A stretch of 64,000 nt of DNA from Sphingomonas swuensis (GTDB lineage: Bacteria; Pseudomonadota; Alphaproteobacteria; Sphingomonadales; Sphingomonadaceae). Both the position numbers and the translations under genes were made by a program. Shown piece by piece: positions 39,835 to 48,682 of the stretch (its first letter is position 1; every line of letters begins with the position of its first letter). The stretch lies in assembly GCF_039538045.1 (NCBI RefSeq), contig NZ_BAABBQ010000001.1:2502001-2566000 (forward strand), written 5' to 3'. The notes below the pieces were generated by a model that worked only from the letters and a program-made list of their open reading frames with translations, made no database searches and was not told the DNA's origin.

Positions 39835-41160
39835 ATGATCCGCAAGCTGCTTCCGCCCCTGGCTCTCGTCGGCGCTCTCGCGCTGGTTCCGCTCACCACC
39901 GCGACGGTCGCCGCCGCGGACACCGACACCTACAAGGAACTCGAGACGTTCATGGGCGTGTTCGAGCGGGTGCGCGCCAACTATGTCGACACCGTCGACG
40001 ACCACACGCTGATCAAGGGCGCCATCGACGGCATGCTCGCCAGCCTCGATCCGCACAGCTCCTACGTCGAGGCGTCGGACTTCGCCCAGCTCAAGACCAC
40101 CACCGACGGCAATTACGGCGGGCTTGGCCTGTCGGTCACGCAGGAGGACGGGACGGTCAAGGTGATCAGCCCGACCGAGGACACGCCGGCGGATCGCGCG
40201 GGGATCAAGTCGGGCGACTATATCACTCACCTCGACGGCGAGCTGCTCTACGGGCTCGACCTCGACGCCTCGGTCGAGAAGATGCGCGGGCCTCCGGGCT
40301 CGGCGATCAAGCTGACGATCGTCCGTCCGGGCCGCGACAAGCCGTTCGACGTCACGCTGCGCCGCGAGCGGATCGAGCTTCGCCCGGTCAAGTGGGAACT
40401 GAAGGACGGAGTCGGGGTCCTCAACATCAACCAGTTCTCGGCCAATGTCGGGGAGCAGGTCGCCGCCGCCTTGACCGCGATGGACAAGGCCGCGGGCTCG
40501 GCCAAGCCGATCGGCTATATCGTCGACCTGCGCAGCAATCCGGGCGGCCTCCTCGACGAGGCAGTGTCGGTCAGCGACGCCTTCCTCGAGCGTGGAGAGA
40601 TCGTTTCCGAGCGCGGCCGGGCGCGCGACGACATCGAGCGCTTCTATGCCCGTCCGGGCGACCTCACCGCGGGCAAGCCGCTGATCGTGCTGGTCGACGC
40701 CGGATCGGCGAGCGCGGCCGAGATCGTCGCCGGCGCGCTCCAGGACCATCGCCGCGCGCTCGTCATGGGCGAGCGCAGCTTCGGCAAGGGTTCGGTGCAG
40801 ACGGTGATCCAGCTCGACCAGGCAAGCGCGCTGCGTCTGACTACCGCGCGCTACTACACGCCGTCGGGCCGCTCGGTGCAGGCGGGCGGGATCGAGCCGG
40901 ACATCCTCGTTCCGCAGCTCAGCGACCCCGACTACAAGGACCGGCCGACGGTGCGCGAGGCGGACCTCCGCCGCCACCTCATCAGCCAGAACAAGGTCGA
41001 CGACAAGCTGCTGGAGAAGGACGCGAACGTCGATCCGCGCTTCTCGGCAAGCGCCGCCGAGCTCGAGAAGAAGGGCATCAAGGACTTCCAGCTCGACTAT
41101 GCGGTGAAGACGCTGCGGCGGCTCGCGACGGGTCCGGCGGGCACCTCGCGGGCCGGCTGA
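39835..41160 (+). CDS. ctpA: CtpA, S41-family C-terminal processing protease
   Basis: 441-residue periplasmic serine protease. The signal peptide is about 1-25. The PDZ domain (about 95-180) has GGLGLSV and DRAGIKSGDYI, and the catalytic pair is S293 (GSASAAEIV) and K318 (SFGKGSVQT). An in-frame GTG 9 bases upstream (39826) is an alternative start; the ATG gives a cleaner signal peptide. It likely pairs functionally with the EnvC-like gene before it in cell-wall turnover, as I recall for this locus in other alphaproteobacteria. Confidence 0.95.
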   Translation: MIRKLLPPLALVGALALVPLTTATVAAADTDTYKELETFMGVFERVRANYVDTVDDHTLIKGAIDGMLASLDPHSSYVEASDFAQLKTTTDGNYGGLGLSVTQEDGTVKVISPTEDTPADRAGIKSGDYITHLDGELLYGLDLDASVEKMRGPPGSAIKLTIVRPGRDKPFDVTLRRERIELRPVKWELKDGVGVLNINQFSANVGEQVAAALTAMDKAAGSAKPIGYIVDLRSNPGGLLDEAVSVSDAFLERGEIVSERGRARDDIERFYARPGDLTAGKPLIVLVDAGSASAAEIVAGALQDHRRALVMGERSFGKGSVQTVIQLDQASALRLTTARYYTPSGRSVQAGGIEPDILVPQLSDPDYKDRPTVREADLRRHLISQNKVDDKLLEKDANVDPRFSASAAELEKKGIKDFQLDYAVKTLRRLATGPAGTSRAG

Positions 41161-41660
41161 TGGACGCGCGCAGTGGTTCGCTTACCGGGGTAGCTTCCGG
41201 TCCGGCGCGACTTGGACAGTGGCTTGCGATCCTGGTCCCGGGCGCACTGCTCGCCGGGGCGCTCGGCTCCCAGCATCTCGGCGGATTGAACCCCTGCGAG
41301 ATGTGCTACTGGCAGCGCTATCCGCACTGGGTTGCGCTGGCGCTCGGCGGATTGTCCTTCTTCCTGCCCGCCAGGGCGCGGTTGCTGACCATCCTTGCCG
41401 CCATCGCGATCGCGGTGTCGGGCGCGATCGGCCTGTTCCACGCCGGGGTCGAGGCGCGCTGGTGGGAAGGTCTCACCGCCTGTTCGTCGATGGTCCAGGG
41501 TGGAAGCACCGCCGAGCTTCTCAACTCCATCCTCAACACGCCCGTGGTGCGCTGCGACCAGGTCCAGTGGAGCTTCCTCGGCCTGTCGCTTGCGGCGTGG
41601 AACGCGATCATCTCCCTTTCCTCCGCTGGAGCGATCCTATGGCTGACGAACCGACGCTGA
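41160..41660 (+). CDS. DsbB-like disulfide bond formation protein
   Basis: 166-residue inner-membrane protein with four hydrophobic segments and two periplasmic cysteine pairs: C46/C49 in NPCEMCYW and C108/C132. This is the DsbB pattern for reoxidising DsbA and passing electrons to ubiquinone. The ATG overlaps the ctpA stop (TGATG), and its own end overlaps coq7 by 22 bases, so all three are coupled. A DsbA-like lipoprotein is encoded at 52.1 kb. Confidence 0.92.
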   Translation: MDARSGSLTGVASGPARLGQWLAILVPGALLAGALGSQHLGGLNPCEMCYWQRYPHWVALALGGLSFFLPARARLLTILAAIAIAVSGAIGLFHAGVEARWWEGLTACSSMVQGGSTAELLNSILNTPVVRCDQVQWSFLGLSLAAWNAIISLSSAGAILWLTNRR

Positions 41661-42196
41661 GCAGGAGCTGGAAGCCGGGCGACCGGCGCTCGGACCTCGC
41701 CTCGATGATCCGGGTCGACCACGCCGGCGAGTATGGCGCGACCCGAATCTATGCCGGGCAGCTTGCGGTGCTCCGCGGCTCCTCGCGCGCGGCGCATCTC
41801 GTCGCGCACATGGCGGCGCAGGAGGAGCGGCACCTCGCCCGCTTCAACCAGCTGCTGACCGAGCGCAAGGTGCGCCCGACCCTGCTCAAGCCCTTGTGGC
41901 ACGTCGGCGGCTTCGCGCTCGGGGCGGTCACCGCGCTGATCAGTGAAAAGGCCGCGATGGCCTGCACCGAGGCAGTCGAGACCGAGATCGACAAGCATTA
42001 CGAGGAGCAGCTGGTCGAACTCGGCGATTCGGACGCCGAGCTGTCCGGCGACATCCGCCAGTTCCAGGCGGAGGAGCTCGAACATCGCGACACCGCTCGC
42101 GAGCATGGCGCGCTAGAAGCCGCCGGCTATCCGGTGCTGAGCGCGGCCATCCGCACCATCTGCAAGGTCGCGATCGCCGCCTCCAAGAAGATCTGA
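41639..42196 (+). CDS. coq7: Coq7-type 5-demethoxyubiquinol hydroxylase
   Basis: 185-residue membrane-bound diiron hydroxylase that adds the last ring hydroxyl in ubiquinone synthesis. Iron-ligand motifs are visible in order: DHAGEYGATR, EERHL, the ETEIDKHYEEQL helix and EELEHRD. A CTGGAGCG site precedes the ATG, which lies inside the dsbB-like gene. Many proteobacteria use the flavoenzyme UbiF for this step; Coq7 is the form seen in many alphaproteobacteria and in mitochondria. Confidence 0.95.
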   Translation: MADEPTLSRSWKPGDRRSDLASMIRVDHAGEYGATRIYAGQLAVLRGSSRAAHLVAHMAAQEERHLARFNQLLTERKVRPTLLKPLWHVGGFALGAVTALISEKAAMACTEAVETEIDKHYEEQLVELGDSDAELSGDIRQFQAEELEHRDTAREHGALEAAGYPVLSAAIRTICKVAIAASKKI

Positions 42197-42244
42197 GCTG
42201 GAACGCGGGCCCGTCCCGTGCGCTGAAGCCACTGAAAGGAATGC

Positions 42245-42643
42245 ATGATGAAGGCCCGTTTGCTGATCGCCCTGACCGCTGCCGGAGCCGGCGCGCTGGC
42301 CCTTCCGGCCGATGCGCAGACCGCTCCCGCCCGGACCCGCGAGATCATCGTCTACGGCAATGACCCCTGCCCGCGCTCGACCGACGACGATGTCGTGGTC
42401 TGCGCCCGCCGCAGCGAGAAGGAGCGCTATCGCCTTCCCGAGGCGCTTCGCCCCTCGGGCCCGCCGCAGCTCAGCCAGAGCTGGGCCGCGCGCTCCAAGG
42501 CGCTCGCGACGGTCGGTTCGACCGGGCCGGGCACCTGCTCGGGCGTGGGTCCCGGCGGGGTCGACGGCTGCGCGCTGAAGGAAATTCAGCAAGGCGTCGC
42601 CGAGCGGGCCGAACAGGACGCGGGCGACACTCCGCCCGAATGA
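42245..42643 (+). CDS. Secreted hypothetical protein (132 aa)
   Basis: The signal peptide (about 1-25, ending PADAQ) is followed by a short domain with the pattern EIIVYGNDPCPRS and VVVCARRSEKERYRLP, which I associate with small exported proteins of sphingomonads. Further cysteines are near the C-terminus (GTCSGVG and DGCAL). Two adjacent ATGs are possible; AAAGGA lies upstream. It follows coq7 by 48 bases. Function unknown. Confidence 0.7.
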   Translation: MMKARLLIALTAAGAGALALPADAQTAPARTREIIVYGNDPCPRSTDDDVVVCARRSEKERYRLPEALRPSGPPQLSQSWAARSKALATVGSTGPGTCSGVGPGGVDGCALKEIQQGVAERAEQDAGDTPPE

Positions 42644-42739
42644 TCATCTTCCGACCGCGTCGCTGACCGCTTCTCCGTCGTGACCGTTGCGGCGACGGAA
42701 CGGAGGCGGCGCAGGTGAGTTGGCGCGGCTGACAGGAGC

Positions 42740-43549
42740 ATGATCATGACAGCCGACCCGAGCCGAACCCTAACCTTGCTGACTCGCCTCGGTTTCGCTG
42801 CGCGCGGACTGCTCTATCTGGTTATTGGGCTGCTGATCCTGCGGACCGGGCGAACCGAGGATCCCGCGGGCGCCCTGTCGGTGGTGGCCGAGGGCGGCGG
42901 GCGCACTCTCCTCTACCTCATCATCGCCGGCTTCCTCGCCTACGGCCTGTGGCGGCTGAGCGATGCGGCATTCAACATCGAGCGTCATGAATCGGGCCGC
43001 AAGGGACTGGTCGAGCGGCTCGGCGCGGGAGCGAGCGGGATCGTCCACCTGTTCCTCGCCTGGCAGGCGGTAAAGCTGCTCAAGGGCTCGGGCCAGTCGA
43101 GCGGCAGCGGCACCCAGGAAGGCGCGCAAACCGCGCTCCAGCTTCCCGGCGGCGAACTGGCGCTGGAGCTCGCCGGACTGGTGCTTCTTGGCGTCGGCGT
43201 GGCGCAGCTCGTCAATGCCTATAAGGCGAAGTTCCTCCAGCATCTCGAGCCGCAGGTCGCAAGCCAGCCGTGGGCGCGGTGGAGCGGCCAGGCCGGCTAT
43301 GCCGCGCGCGGGCTGGTGTTCCTGATCAGCGGCACCTTCCTCGTCGCCGCCGGCTTCAAGGAACGCGCGAGCGAGGCGGGCGGAATGGCCGAGGCGCTGG
43401 CCTGGCTGACTTCGCCGTGGGACGTGCTGGTCGCCATCGGGCTGCTCCTGTTCGGGGTCTACAGCCTGATCGAGGCACGCTATCGGGTGCTCCAGGACGT
43501 GCCCGTCGACGGCATGGCCGCAAAGGCTCGCTCCAAGCTTCCGATCTGA
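42740..43549 (+). CDS. DUF1206-family membrane protein
   Basis: 269 residues, six predicted transmembrane helices arranged as three similar pairs, each opening with a variant of GFAARGLLYLVIG or GYAARGLVFLISG, the hallmark of DUF1206. No function is assigned to this family. GACAGGAGC lies upstream of the ATG; a second ATG two codons later is also possible. It stands alone between the secreted protein and the radical SAM gene. Confidence 0.85.
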   Translation: MIMTADPSRTLTLLTRLGFAARGLLYLVIGLLILRTGRTEDPAGALSVVAEGGGRTLLYLIIAGFLAYGLWRLSDAAFNIERHESGRKGLVERLGAGASGIVHLFLAWQAVKLLKGSGQSSGSGTQEGAQTALQLPGGELALELAGLVLLGVGVAQLVNAYKAKFLQHLEPQVASQPWARWSGQAGYAARGLVFLISGTFLVAAGFKERASEAGGMAEALAWLTSPWDVLVAIGLLLFGVYSLIEARYRVLQDVPVDGMAAKARSKLPI

Positions 43550-43612
43550 GCTAAATGCCGGAAATAAGCGGAAAAGCTTGCCTCGACGACGCCGTGAACA
43601 TATAACGAACGA

Positions 43613-44857
43613 ATGGCGCAGCTCGACACTCGCGAGAAGCTTGGGATCCTCGCGGACGCGGCGAAATATGATGCGAGTTGCGCGTCGTCGGGCACCTCCA
43701 AGCGCAACAGCGTCGGCGGAAAGGGCATCGGCTCGACCGAAGGCATGGGGATCTGCCACGCCTATGCGCCCGACGGTCGCTGCATCAGCCTGCTCAAGAT
43801 CCTGCTGACCAACAGCTGCATCTTCGATTGCCATTATTGCATCAACCGCAAGAGCTCGAACGTGCGGCGGGCGCGGTTCACGGCGCAGGAAGTGGTGAAC
43901 CTCACCCTCGCCTTCTACAAGCGCAACTATATCGAGGGACTGTTCCTCTCCTCGGGGATCATCGCTTCGTCCAACTACACGATGGAGCAATTGGTCGAGG
44001 TCGCGCGCAGCCTTCGCGAGGACCATGACTTCCGTGGCTACATCCACCTCAAGACCATCCCCGATGCCGATCCCGAGCTGGTGCAGAAGGCCGGGCTCTA
44101 CGCGGACCGCGTGTCGATCAACGTCGAGCTTCCGACCGCGCCCGGGCTGAAGCGGCTCGCCCCCGAGAAGAGCGTCGGCCAGATCGAGGGCGCGATGGCC
44201 GGCATGAAGGGCGCGATCGAGGACGGGCGCGACGCCAAGAAGAAGTACAAGTCGGCGCCGAGCTTCGCGCCGGCCGGGCAGTCGACCCAGATGATCGTCG
44301 GGGCGGACGCGGCGACCGACAGCGACATCGTCGCCAAGGCGAGCACGCTCTACGACCGCTTCAGCCTTCGCCGGGTCTATTATTCGGCCTTCTCGCCGAT
44401 CCCCGATGCGAGTGCGGTGCTGCCCTTGCAACGTCCGCCCCTGATGCGGGAGCACCGCCTCTACCAGTCCGACTGGCTGATGCGCTTCTATGGGTTCAAG
44501 CCCGATGAGGTGGTGAGCGCGGCGGGCGATGACGGAATGCTGCCGCTCGACATCGACCCCAAGCTCGCCTGGGCACTCAAGTTTCGCGAATACTTCCCGG
44601 TCGACGTCAACAAGGCGACGAAGGAGCAGTTGCTGCGGGTGCCAGGGCTCGGGACCAAGGCCGTGTCGCGAATCCTGAGCTCGCGTCGCTTCCGCACGTT
44701 CACCCTCGACGACGTGGCTCGGCTGACGGTGAGCGTCGCCAAGATCCGGCCTTTCATCGTGACCAGCGACTGGCGCCCGACGCTGCTGACCGACAAGGCC
44801 GACCTCAAGCGCTGGATCAAGCCCGAGAAGAGCCAGATGGAGCTGTTCGCCGCATGA
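43613..44857 (+). CDS. Putative DNA modification/repair radical SAM protein
   Basis: 414 residues. The radical SAM cluster motif is C69-x3-C73-x2-C76 in NSCIFDCHYC, inside a TIM-barrel domain (about 55-300). A C-terminal helix-hairpin-helix (about 336-366, NKATKEQLLRVPGLGTKAVSRIL) suggests DNA binding. This is the protein type usually found beside a UdgX-like gene and annotated as a DNA modification/repair radical SAM protein, distantly reminiscent of spore photoproduct lyase. Its reaction is unknown. It overlaps the next gene by 4 bases (ATGA). Confidence 0.9.
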   Translation: MAQLDTREKLGILADAAKYDASCASSGTSKRNSVGGKGIGSTEGMGICHAYAPDGRCISLLKILLTNSCIFDCHYCINRKSSNVRRARFTAQEVVNLTLAFYKRNYIEGLFLSSGIIASSNYTMEQLVEVARSLREDHDFRGYIHLKTIPDADPELVQKAGLYADRVSINVELPTAPGLKRLAPEKSVGQIEGAMAGMKGAIEDGRDAKKKYKSAPSFAPAGQSTQMIVGADAATDSDIVAKASTLYDRFSLRRVYYSAFSPIPDASAVLPLQRPPLMREHRLYQSDWLMRFYGFKPDEVVSAAGDDGMLPLDIDPKLAWALKFREYFPVDVNKATKEQLLRVPGLGTKAVSRILSSRRFRTFTLDDVARLTVSVAKIRPFIVTSDWRPTLLTDKADLKRWIKPEKSQMELFAA

Positions 44858-46371
44858 GCGACGCCAACGGGCGGTGCGGCAATCCCGCCGACCTGTTCGA
44901 CCGGCGCCACGGAGTGAGCGGCAGTGCGGGCGTGCTGCTGCCCGACGGGCCGCAGATCGACCCGCTCAAGATCACCCTCGACCAGCCCGACGATTTCGAC
45001 GGCTGGCGCGAGGCGGCGCGCGAGCTGGTCATGGCCGGCGTGCCGCCCATGGGCGTGGTTTGGCAGGTCGCTGGCGAGGACGGCGAGCTGTTCGGAAGCG
45101 AGGGCGCGGCGCCGCCTTCTTCGGGCCAGCCGATGTTCTCGGTGCCCAAGCCGTTCATCGACATGGCCAAGGCGGCGATCTGCCATTCGGAGCCGCAGCG
45201 CTTTGCCCTGCTCTACACCCTGCTGTGGAAATTGAAGGCCAATCGCCGGGCGCTTGAGGATCGCGCCGACCCTCTTGTCGACCGGCTCGAGAAGCTCGCC
45301 AAGGAAGTGCGGCGTGACGCGCACAAGATGCACGCCTTCGTCCGCTTCCGCGAGGTGGCGGAGGATGGCACCACGCGCTTCGTCGCCTTCTTCGAGCCCG
45401 ACCATCATATCGTCCGGCGCGAGGCGGGCTTCTTCGTCCGCCGCTTCGCCACCATGCGCTGGTCGATCCTCACGCCCGAGCTGTCGATCCACTGGGATCC
45501 GGCGAGCGAGATCCTGAGCGAGGGACCCGGCGCCAACCGCTCGCAGGCGCCCGACGGCGATCCGCTCGAGGACATGTGGCGGACCTATTATTCGAGCATC
45601 TTCAACCCGGCGCGCCTCAAGGTGAAGGCGATGCTCAAGGAGATGCCCAAGAAATATTGGAAGAACATGCCCGAGACGGCGCTGGTCGCGCCGCTGATCG
45701 CGGGCGCTCGGGCACGGGAGCTGGAGATGATCGAACGCGCACAGGCGGCCCCGCGACCCGGTGGCAACCTCGAAGCGGCCTGGGCCGCGCTGCGCGAGGA
45801 GGCGATGCACTGCACCCGCTGCGACCTGTTCCGCTGCGGCACCCAGACGGTGTTCGGCGAGGGCCCGCTCGACCCGCGCATCTTCTTCGTTGGAGAGCAG
45901 CCGGGCGATCAGGAGGATCTCGCCGGACGGCCGTTCGTGGGCCCGGCCGGGCAATTGTTCGACGCGGCACTGGAGAAGGCGGGGATCGACCGCTCGACCA
46001 CCTACGTCACCAATGCGGTCAAGCATTTCAAGTTCGTGCTGCGCGGCAAGAAGCGCATCCATGCGCGCCCCGACACCGCCGAGATCGACGCCTGCAAATG
46101 GTGGCAGGAGCAGGAGCGCGCGCTGATCCGGCCGCCGCTGACCGTCGCGCTCGGAGCCACCGCTGCCCGCTCGCTGACCGGCAAGACGGTGACCATCAGC
46201 AAGGTGCGCGACGCACCCCTGCTGCTGGCCGATGGCAGCGAATGCTGGGTGACGGTGCACCCGAGCTTCCTGCTCCGCATTCCCGAAGAGGATCGCCGGC
46301 AGGAGGAGCGCGCACGCTTCGTCGAGGATCTGCAACGGATCCGGGCGCGGAGCGAGGAACTGGCGGGCTAG
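44854..46371 (+). CDS. DUF4130 - UdgX-type uracil-DNA glycosylase fusion
   Basis: 505 residues. The N-terminal DUF4130 domain (about 50-270) includes HKMHAFVRFREV and FFVRRFATMRWSIL. The C-terminal domain (about 305-500) is a family 4-like uracil-DNA glycosylase with an iron-sulfur cysteine segment (MHCTRCDLFRC), motif A GEQPGDQED (347-355) and motif B VHPSFLLR. The loop GKKRIHARP places H403 where mycobacterial UdgX has the histidine that bonds covalently to the abasic sugar after uracil excision. Coupled to the radical SAM gene by a 4-base overlap. Confidence 0.93.
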   Translation: MSDANGRCGNPADLFDRRHGVSGSAGVLLPDGPQIDPLKITLDQPDDFDGWREAARELVMAGVPPMGVVWQVAGEDGELFGSEGAAPPSSGQPMFSVPKPFIDMAKAAICHSEPQRFALLYTLLWKLKANRRALEDRADPLVDRLEKLAKEVRRDAHKMHAFVRFREVAEDGTTRFVAFFEPDHHIVRREAGFFVRRFATMRWSILTPELSIHWDPASEILSEGPGANRSQAPDGDPLEDMWRTYYSSIFNPARLKVKAMLKEMPKKYWKNMPETALVAPLIAGARARELEMIERAQAAPRPGGNLEAAWAALREEAMHCTRCDLFRCGTQTVFGEGPLDPRIFFVGEQPGDQEDLAGRPFVGPAGQLFDAALEKAGIDRSTTYVTNAVKHFKFVLRGKKRIHARPDTAEIDACKWWQEQERALIRPPLTVALGATAARSLTGKTVTISKVRDAPLLLADGSECWVTVHPSFLLRIPEEDRRQEERARFVEDLQRIRARSEELAG

Positions 46372-46375
46372 CCGC

Positions 46376-46398
46376 CGCTCCTCCGCGGGGGAGGAGCG
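46376..46398. terminator. Hairpin between convergent udgX fusion and TonB receptor
   Basis: cgctcctcc (46376-46384) and ggaggagcg (46390-46398) form a perfect 9-bp stem around gcggg, placed between the two convergent stop codons. There is no T-tract on either side, so it would be a weak or Rho-assisted bidirectional terminator. Confidence 0.5.
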
Positions 46399-46399
46399 A

Positions 46400-48547
46400 T
46401 CAGAACTCCGCCTTGAGGCTCAGCCGCGCTGTGCGCGGAGCGCCGGGAGCGATGTTGTTGTCGTTGTGCGCGGTCGGGAAATAGTCGCGGTTGGTGAGGT
46501 TCTCGACGTTGAGCTGCGCCTCAATGCCGGGGGCGAGCTTGTAGAAAAGCGCGCCGTCGATGCGGGCGTAGCCGGGTAGCACGGTCGCGGTGCTAACCGC
46601 GCCGGTGCCGCCGAGCGAAGCGGTGCTCTTCGAGCGGGCGAGCAGGCCGAGGCCGGCGGCGAGCGGCTTGCTGAACTGATACTTGGACCAGAGCGAGAAG
46701 CTGTGTCGCGGCACCAGGGGAACCTTGCGCCCGGCGGGCGCCGAGGCGGTGGTGCGGAGGATCTCGCTGTCCTGCAGCGCATAGCCGGCCGAGACCTGGA
46801 GGCGCGAGGCGATGCTCCGCTCGAGGCCGAGCTCGAGCCCGCGGGTGCGGGTCGCGCCGGTCAGCAGCGGCGGAAGCCCGACGACAGGGTTGGGCGACTG
46901 GGTATTGCTGCGGTCGAGCTGGTAGAGCGCGGCGGTGGCGAGGAGGCCATCGAGCAGCTCCCACTTGGCGCCGACCTCCATATTGTCGAACCGCTCGGGC
47001 TTCAGCGCCTCGCTTGTCTGCGTCAGGCCCGAGAACTGGTCACCCGACTGCGGCAGGAACGAGCGCGAGAAGCTGGTGTAGAGCGACAGGTCGCGGCGCG
47101 GCTTGAGGACGAGCCCGACCCGCGGGGAGACCAGGCGGTCGGTGCGGCCAAAGGTCGGAACGGTGGTCCTCTCGTCGGTGACGCGCAGCTTGAAGCGATC
47201 GTAGCGCAGGCCGGCGACCAGCTCGATCCAGTCGGCAGGACGAAGCTGGGTCTGGACATAGCCGGCGGCGACGGTGGCACGGGTCCGGTTGTCGGCGTCG
47301 GTGGCCGAGCGGAAGAAGTCGATCCGGCGCTCGACCGTCGTGTCGGCCAGGCTGACCCGGCCGAGGCTTGCGTCGACCGCGCCGAGGTCATTGAGGAAGC
47401 GCCCGCTCAGCCGCTGGTTACGGCTCTTCTGGCGGCCGAGCTCGACCCCGACGAGCCAAGTCTGGTCGATCCCTGCGATGCGGCCGTCCCACACGAGGTC
47501 GGTCTGGCTGATGAGGTTCCGGCGATCGTTGCGGCTGTTGTAGGCGCCGATCGCGACCGTTCCGCTATTCGCGTTCGAGCTCGGGAAGACGTTGACATAG
47601 TACTTGTCGTAGTCGGCCAACTGGGTGCGGTGGCGGAGCAGCAGCGCTTCGCCGAACTTCTGCTCGACCGCGAGCGTGGCGATCTGGACGTCGGCGTCGG
47701 AGACGCTGTTCGACGGATCGCCGAAGAAGTCGCGGTCGTAGCCCTTGATCGGGCGCCCGTTCAGCGAGGGCACGCCGCGGTCGGTGGTCCGGCGGTCGTG
47801 GAAATATTCGTAGGACAGGTCGACCCGTGTGTCGGCGCCGGGCTGCCAGCCGATCGTCGGGTTGATGCCGTAGCGCTTGAGGTCGACGTCGCGGCGGAAG
47901 CTGTCGCCCTTCTCGTAGACACCGTTGACCCGGAGCCCGAGCGCGCCGGTGAGGCGCAGGCTGTCGTCGGCGGTGAGGCGCGTACCGCCCTCGCTGTCAT
48001 GGCTGAGGATGAATTGCTGGCTGTCCTTGACGCCGGCGCGCTTGGTGACGCGGTTGATGATCCCGCCGCCGCCCCCACGGCCGAAGATCATCGCATTGGG
48101 GCCCTTGAGCACCTCGACACGGTCGAGATTGTAGAAGTCGCGGAAATATTGCGCGTCGTCGCGGATCCCGTCGACGAAGAAGTCGGCGGTGGTGTTGTTG
48201 CCGCGCAGAGTCAGCTGGTCGCGATTGGCCTCGCCGGTGCCCGGGGTCGCGCCGGGGACGAACAGCAGGAGGTCGGCGACCGAGCGCAGCGACTGGTCCT
48301 CGATCTGCGCTTCCGACACGACCGAGATCGCCTGCGGAATGTCGCGCACCAGCGTGTTGGTCCTGGTACCGGTGACGGTCGATTTCACCCCATATTCGTC
48401 GCGCTTGCCGGTGACGGTGACCACTTGCGCGGCCTGCTCCTCGGCGGTGGTCGCGGTGCCGATTGCGACGACTTCCGCGGCGAGGACCGAGGAAGCGGGC
48501 ACAACGAGGAGGGTGGCGCCAGCAAGGGCGCGAGCAACGGTACGCAA
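46400..48547 (-). CDS. TonB-dependent siderophore receptor
   Basis: 715-residue outer-membrane receptor. There is a signal peptide (about 1-24), then a plug domain (about 55-165: RDIPQAISVVSEAQIEDQ, LTLRGNNTTADFFVDGIRD, DRVEVLKGPNAMIFGRGG) and a 22-strand barrel ending in the outer-membrane signature phenylalanine (RLSLKAEF). The plug is closest in style to catecholate/hydroxamate siderophore receptors of the Fiu/FhuE group. An inverted repeat resembling a Fur box lies 55 bases upstream of the ATG, fitting iron control. Confidence 0.94.
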   Translation of the reverse strand: MRTVARALAGATLLVVPASSVLAAEVVAIGTATTAEEQAAQVVTVTGKRDEYGVKSTVTGTRTNTLVRDIPQAISVVSEAQIEDQSLRSVADLLLFVPGATPGTGEANRDQLTLRGNNTTADFFVDGIRDDAQYFRDFYNLDRVEVLKGPNAMIFGRGGGGGIINRVTKRAGVKDSQQFILSHDSEGGTRLTADDSLRLTGALGLRVNGVYEKGDSFRRDVDLKRYGINPTIGWQPGADTRVDLSYEYFHDRRTTDRGVPSLNGRPIKGYDRDFFGDPSNSVSDADVQIATLAVEQKFGEALLLRHRTQLADYDKYYVNVFPSSNANSGTVAIGAYNSRNDRRNLISQTDLVWDGRIAGIDQTWLVGVELGRQKSRNQRLSGRFLNDLGAVDASLGRVSLADTTVERRIDFFRSATDADNRTRATVAAGYVQTQLRPADWIELVAGLRYDRFKLRVTDERTTVPTFGRTDRLVSPRVGLVLKPRRDLSLYTSFSRSFLPQSGDQFSGLTQTSEALKPERFDNMEVGAKWELLDGLLATAALYQLDRSNTQSPNPVVGLPPLLTGATRTRGLELGLERSIASRLQVSAGYALQDSEILRTTASAPAGRKVPLVPRHSFSLWSKYQFSKPLAAGLGLLARSKSTASLGGTGAVSTATVLPGYARIDGALFYKLAPGIEAQLNVENLTNRDYFPTAHNDNNIAPGAPRTARLSLKAEF

Positions 48548-48601
48548 GGCAGAAAGCCCCTTCGAGTCAGGATCGTTTCGGTCCGATCCTGCTAAAGCTA
48601 A

Positions 48602-48616
48602 TGCGAGTTATTCGCA
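48602..48616. promoter_or_regulatory. Candidate Fur operator upstream of the TonB receptor
   Basis: tgcgagttattcgca is a perfect 5-bp inverted repeat (tgcga/tcgca) around gttat, in a short AT-richer stretch 55-69 bases before the receptor start. Its form resembles alphaproteobacterial Fur boxes. The call rests on this form and on the receptor's likely role in iron uptake. Confidence 0.5.
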
Positions 48617-48682
48617 AGAAGAGGTCGCTGACTGATGGAAAGGTTCATCAGCCAGCCTTGTTCAATCGAATGAATCGATGAT

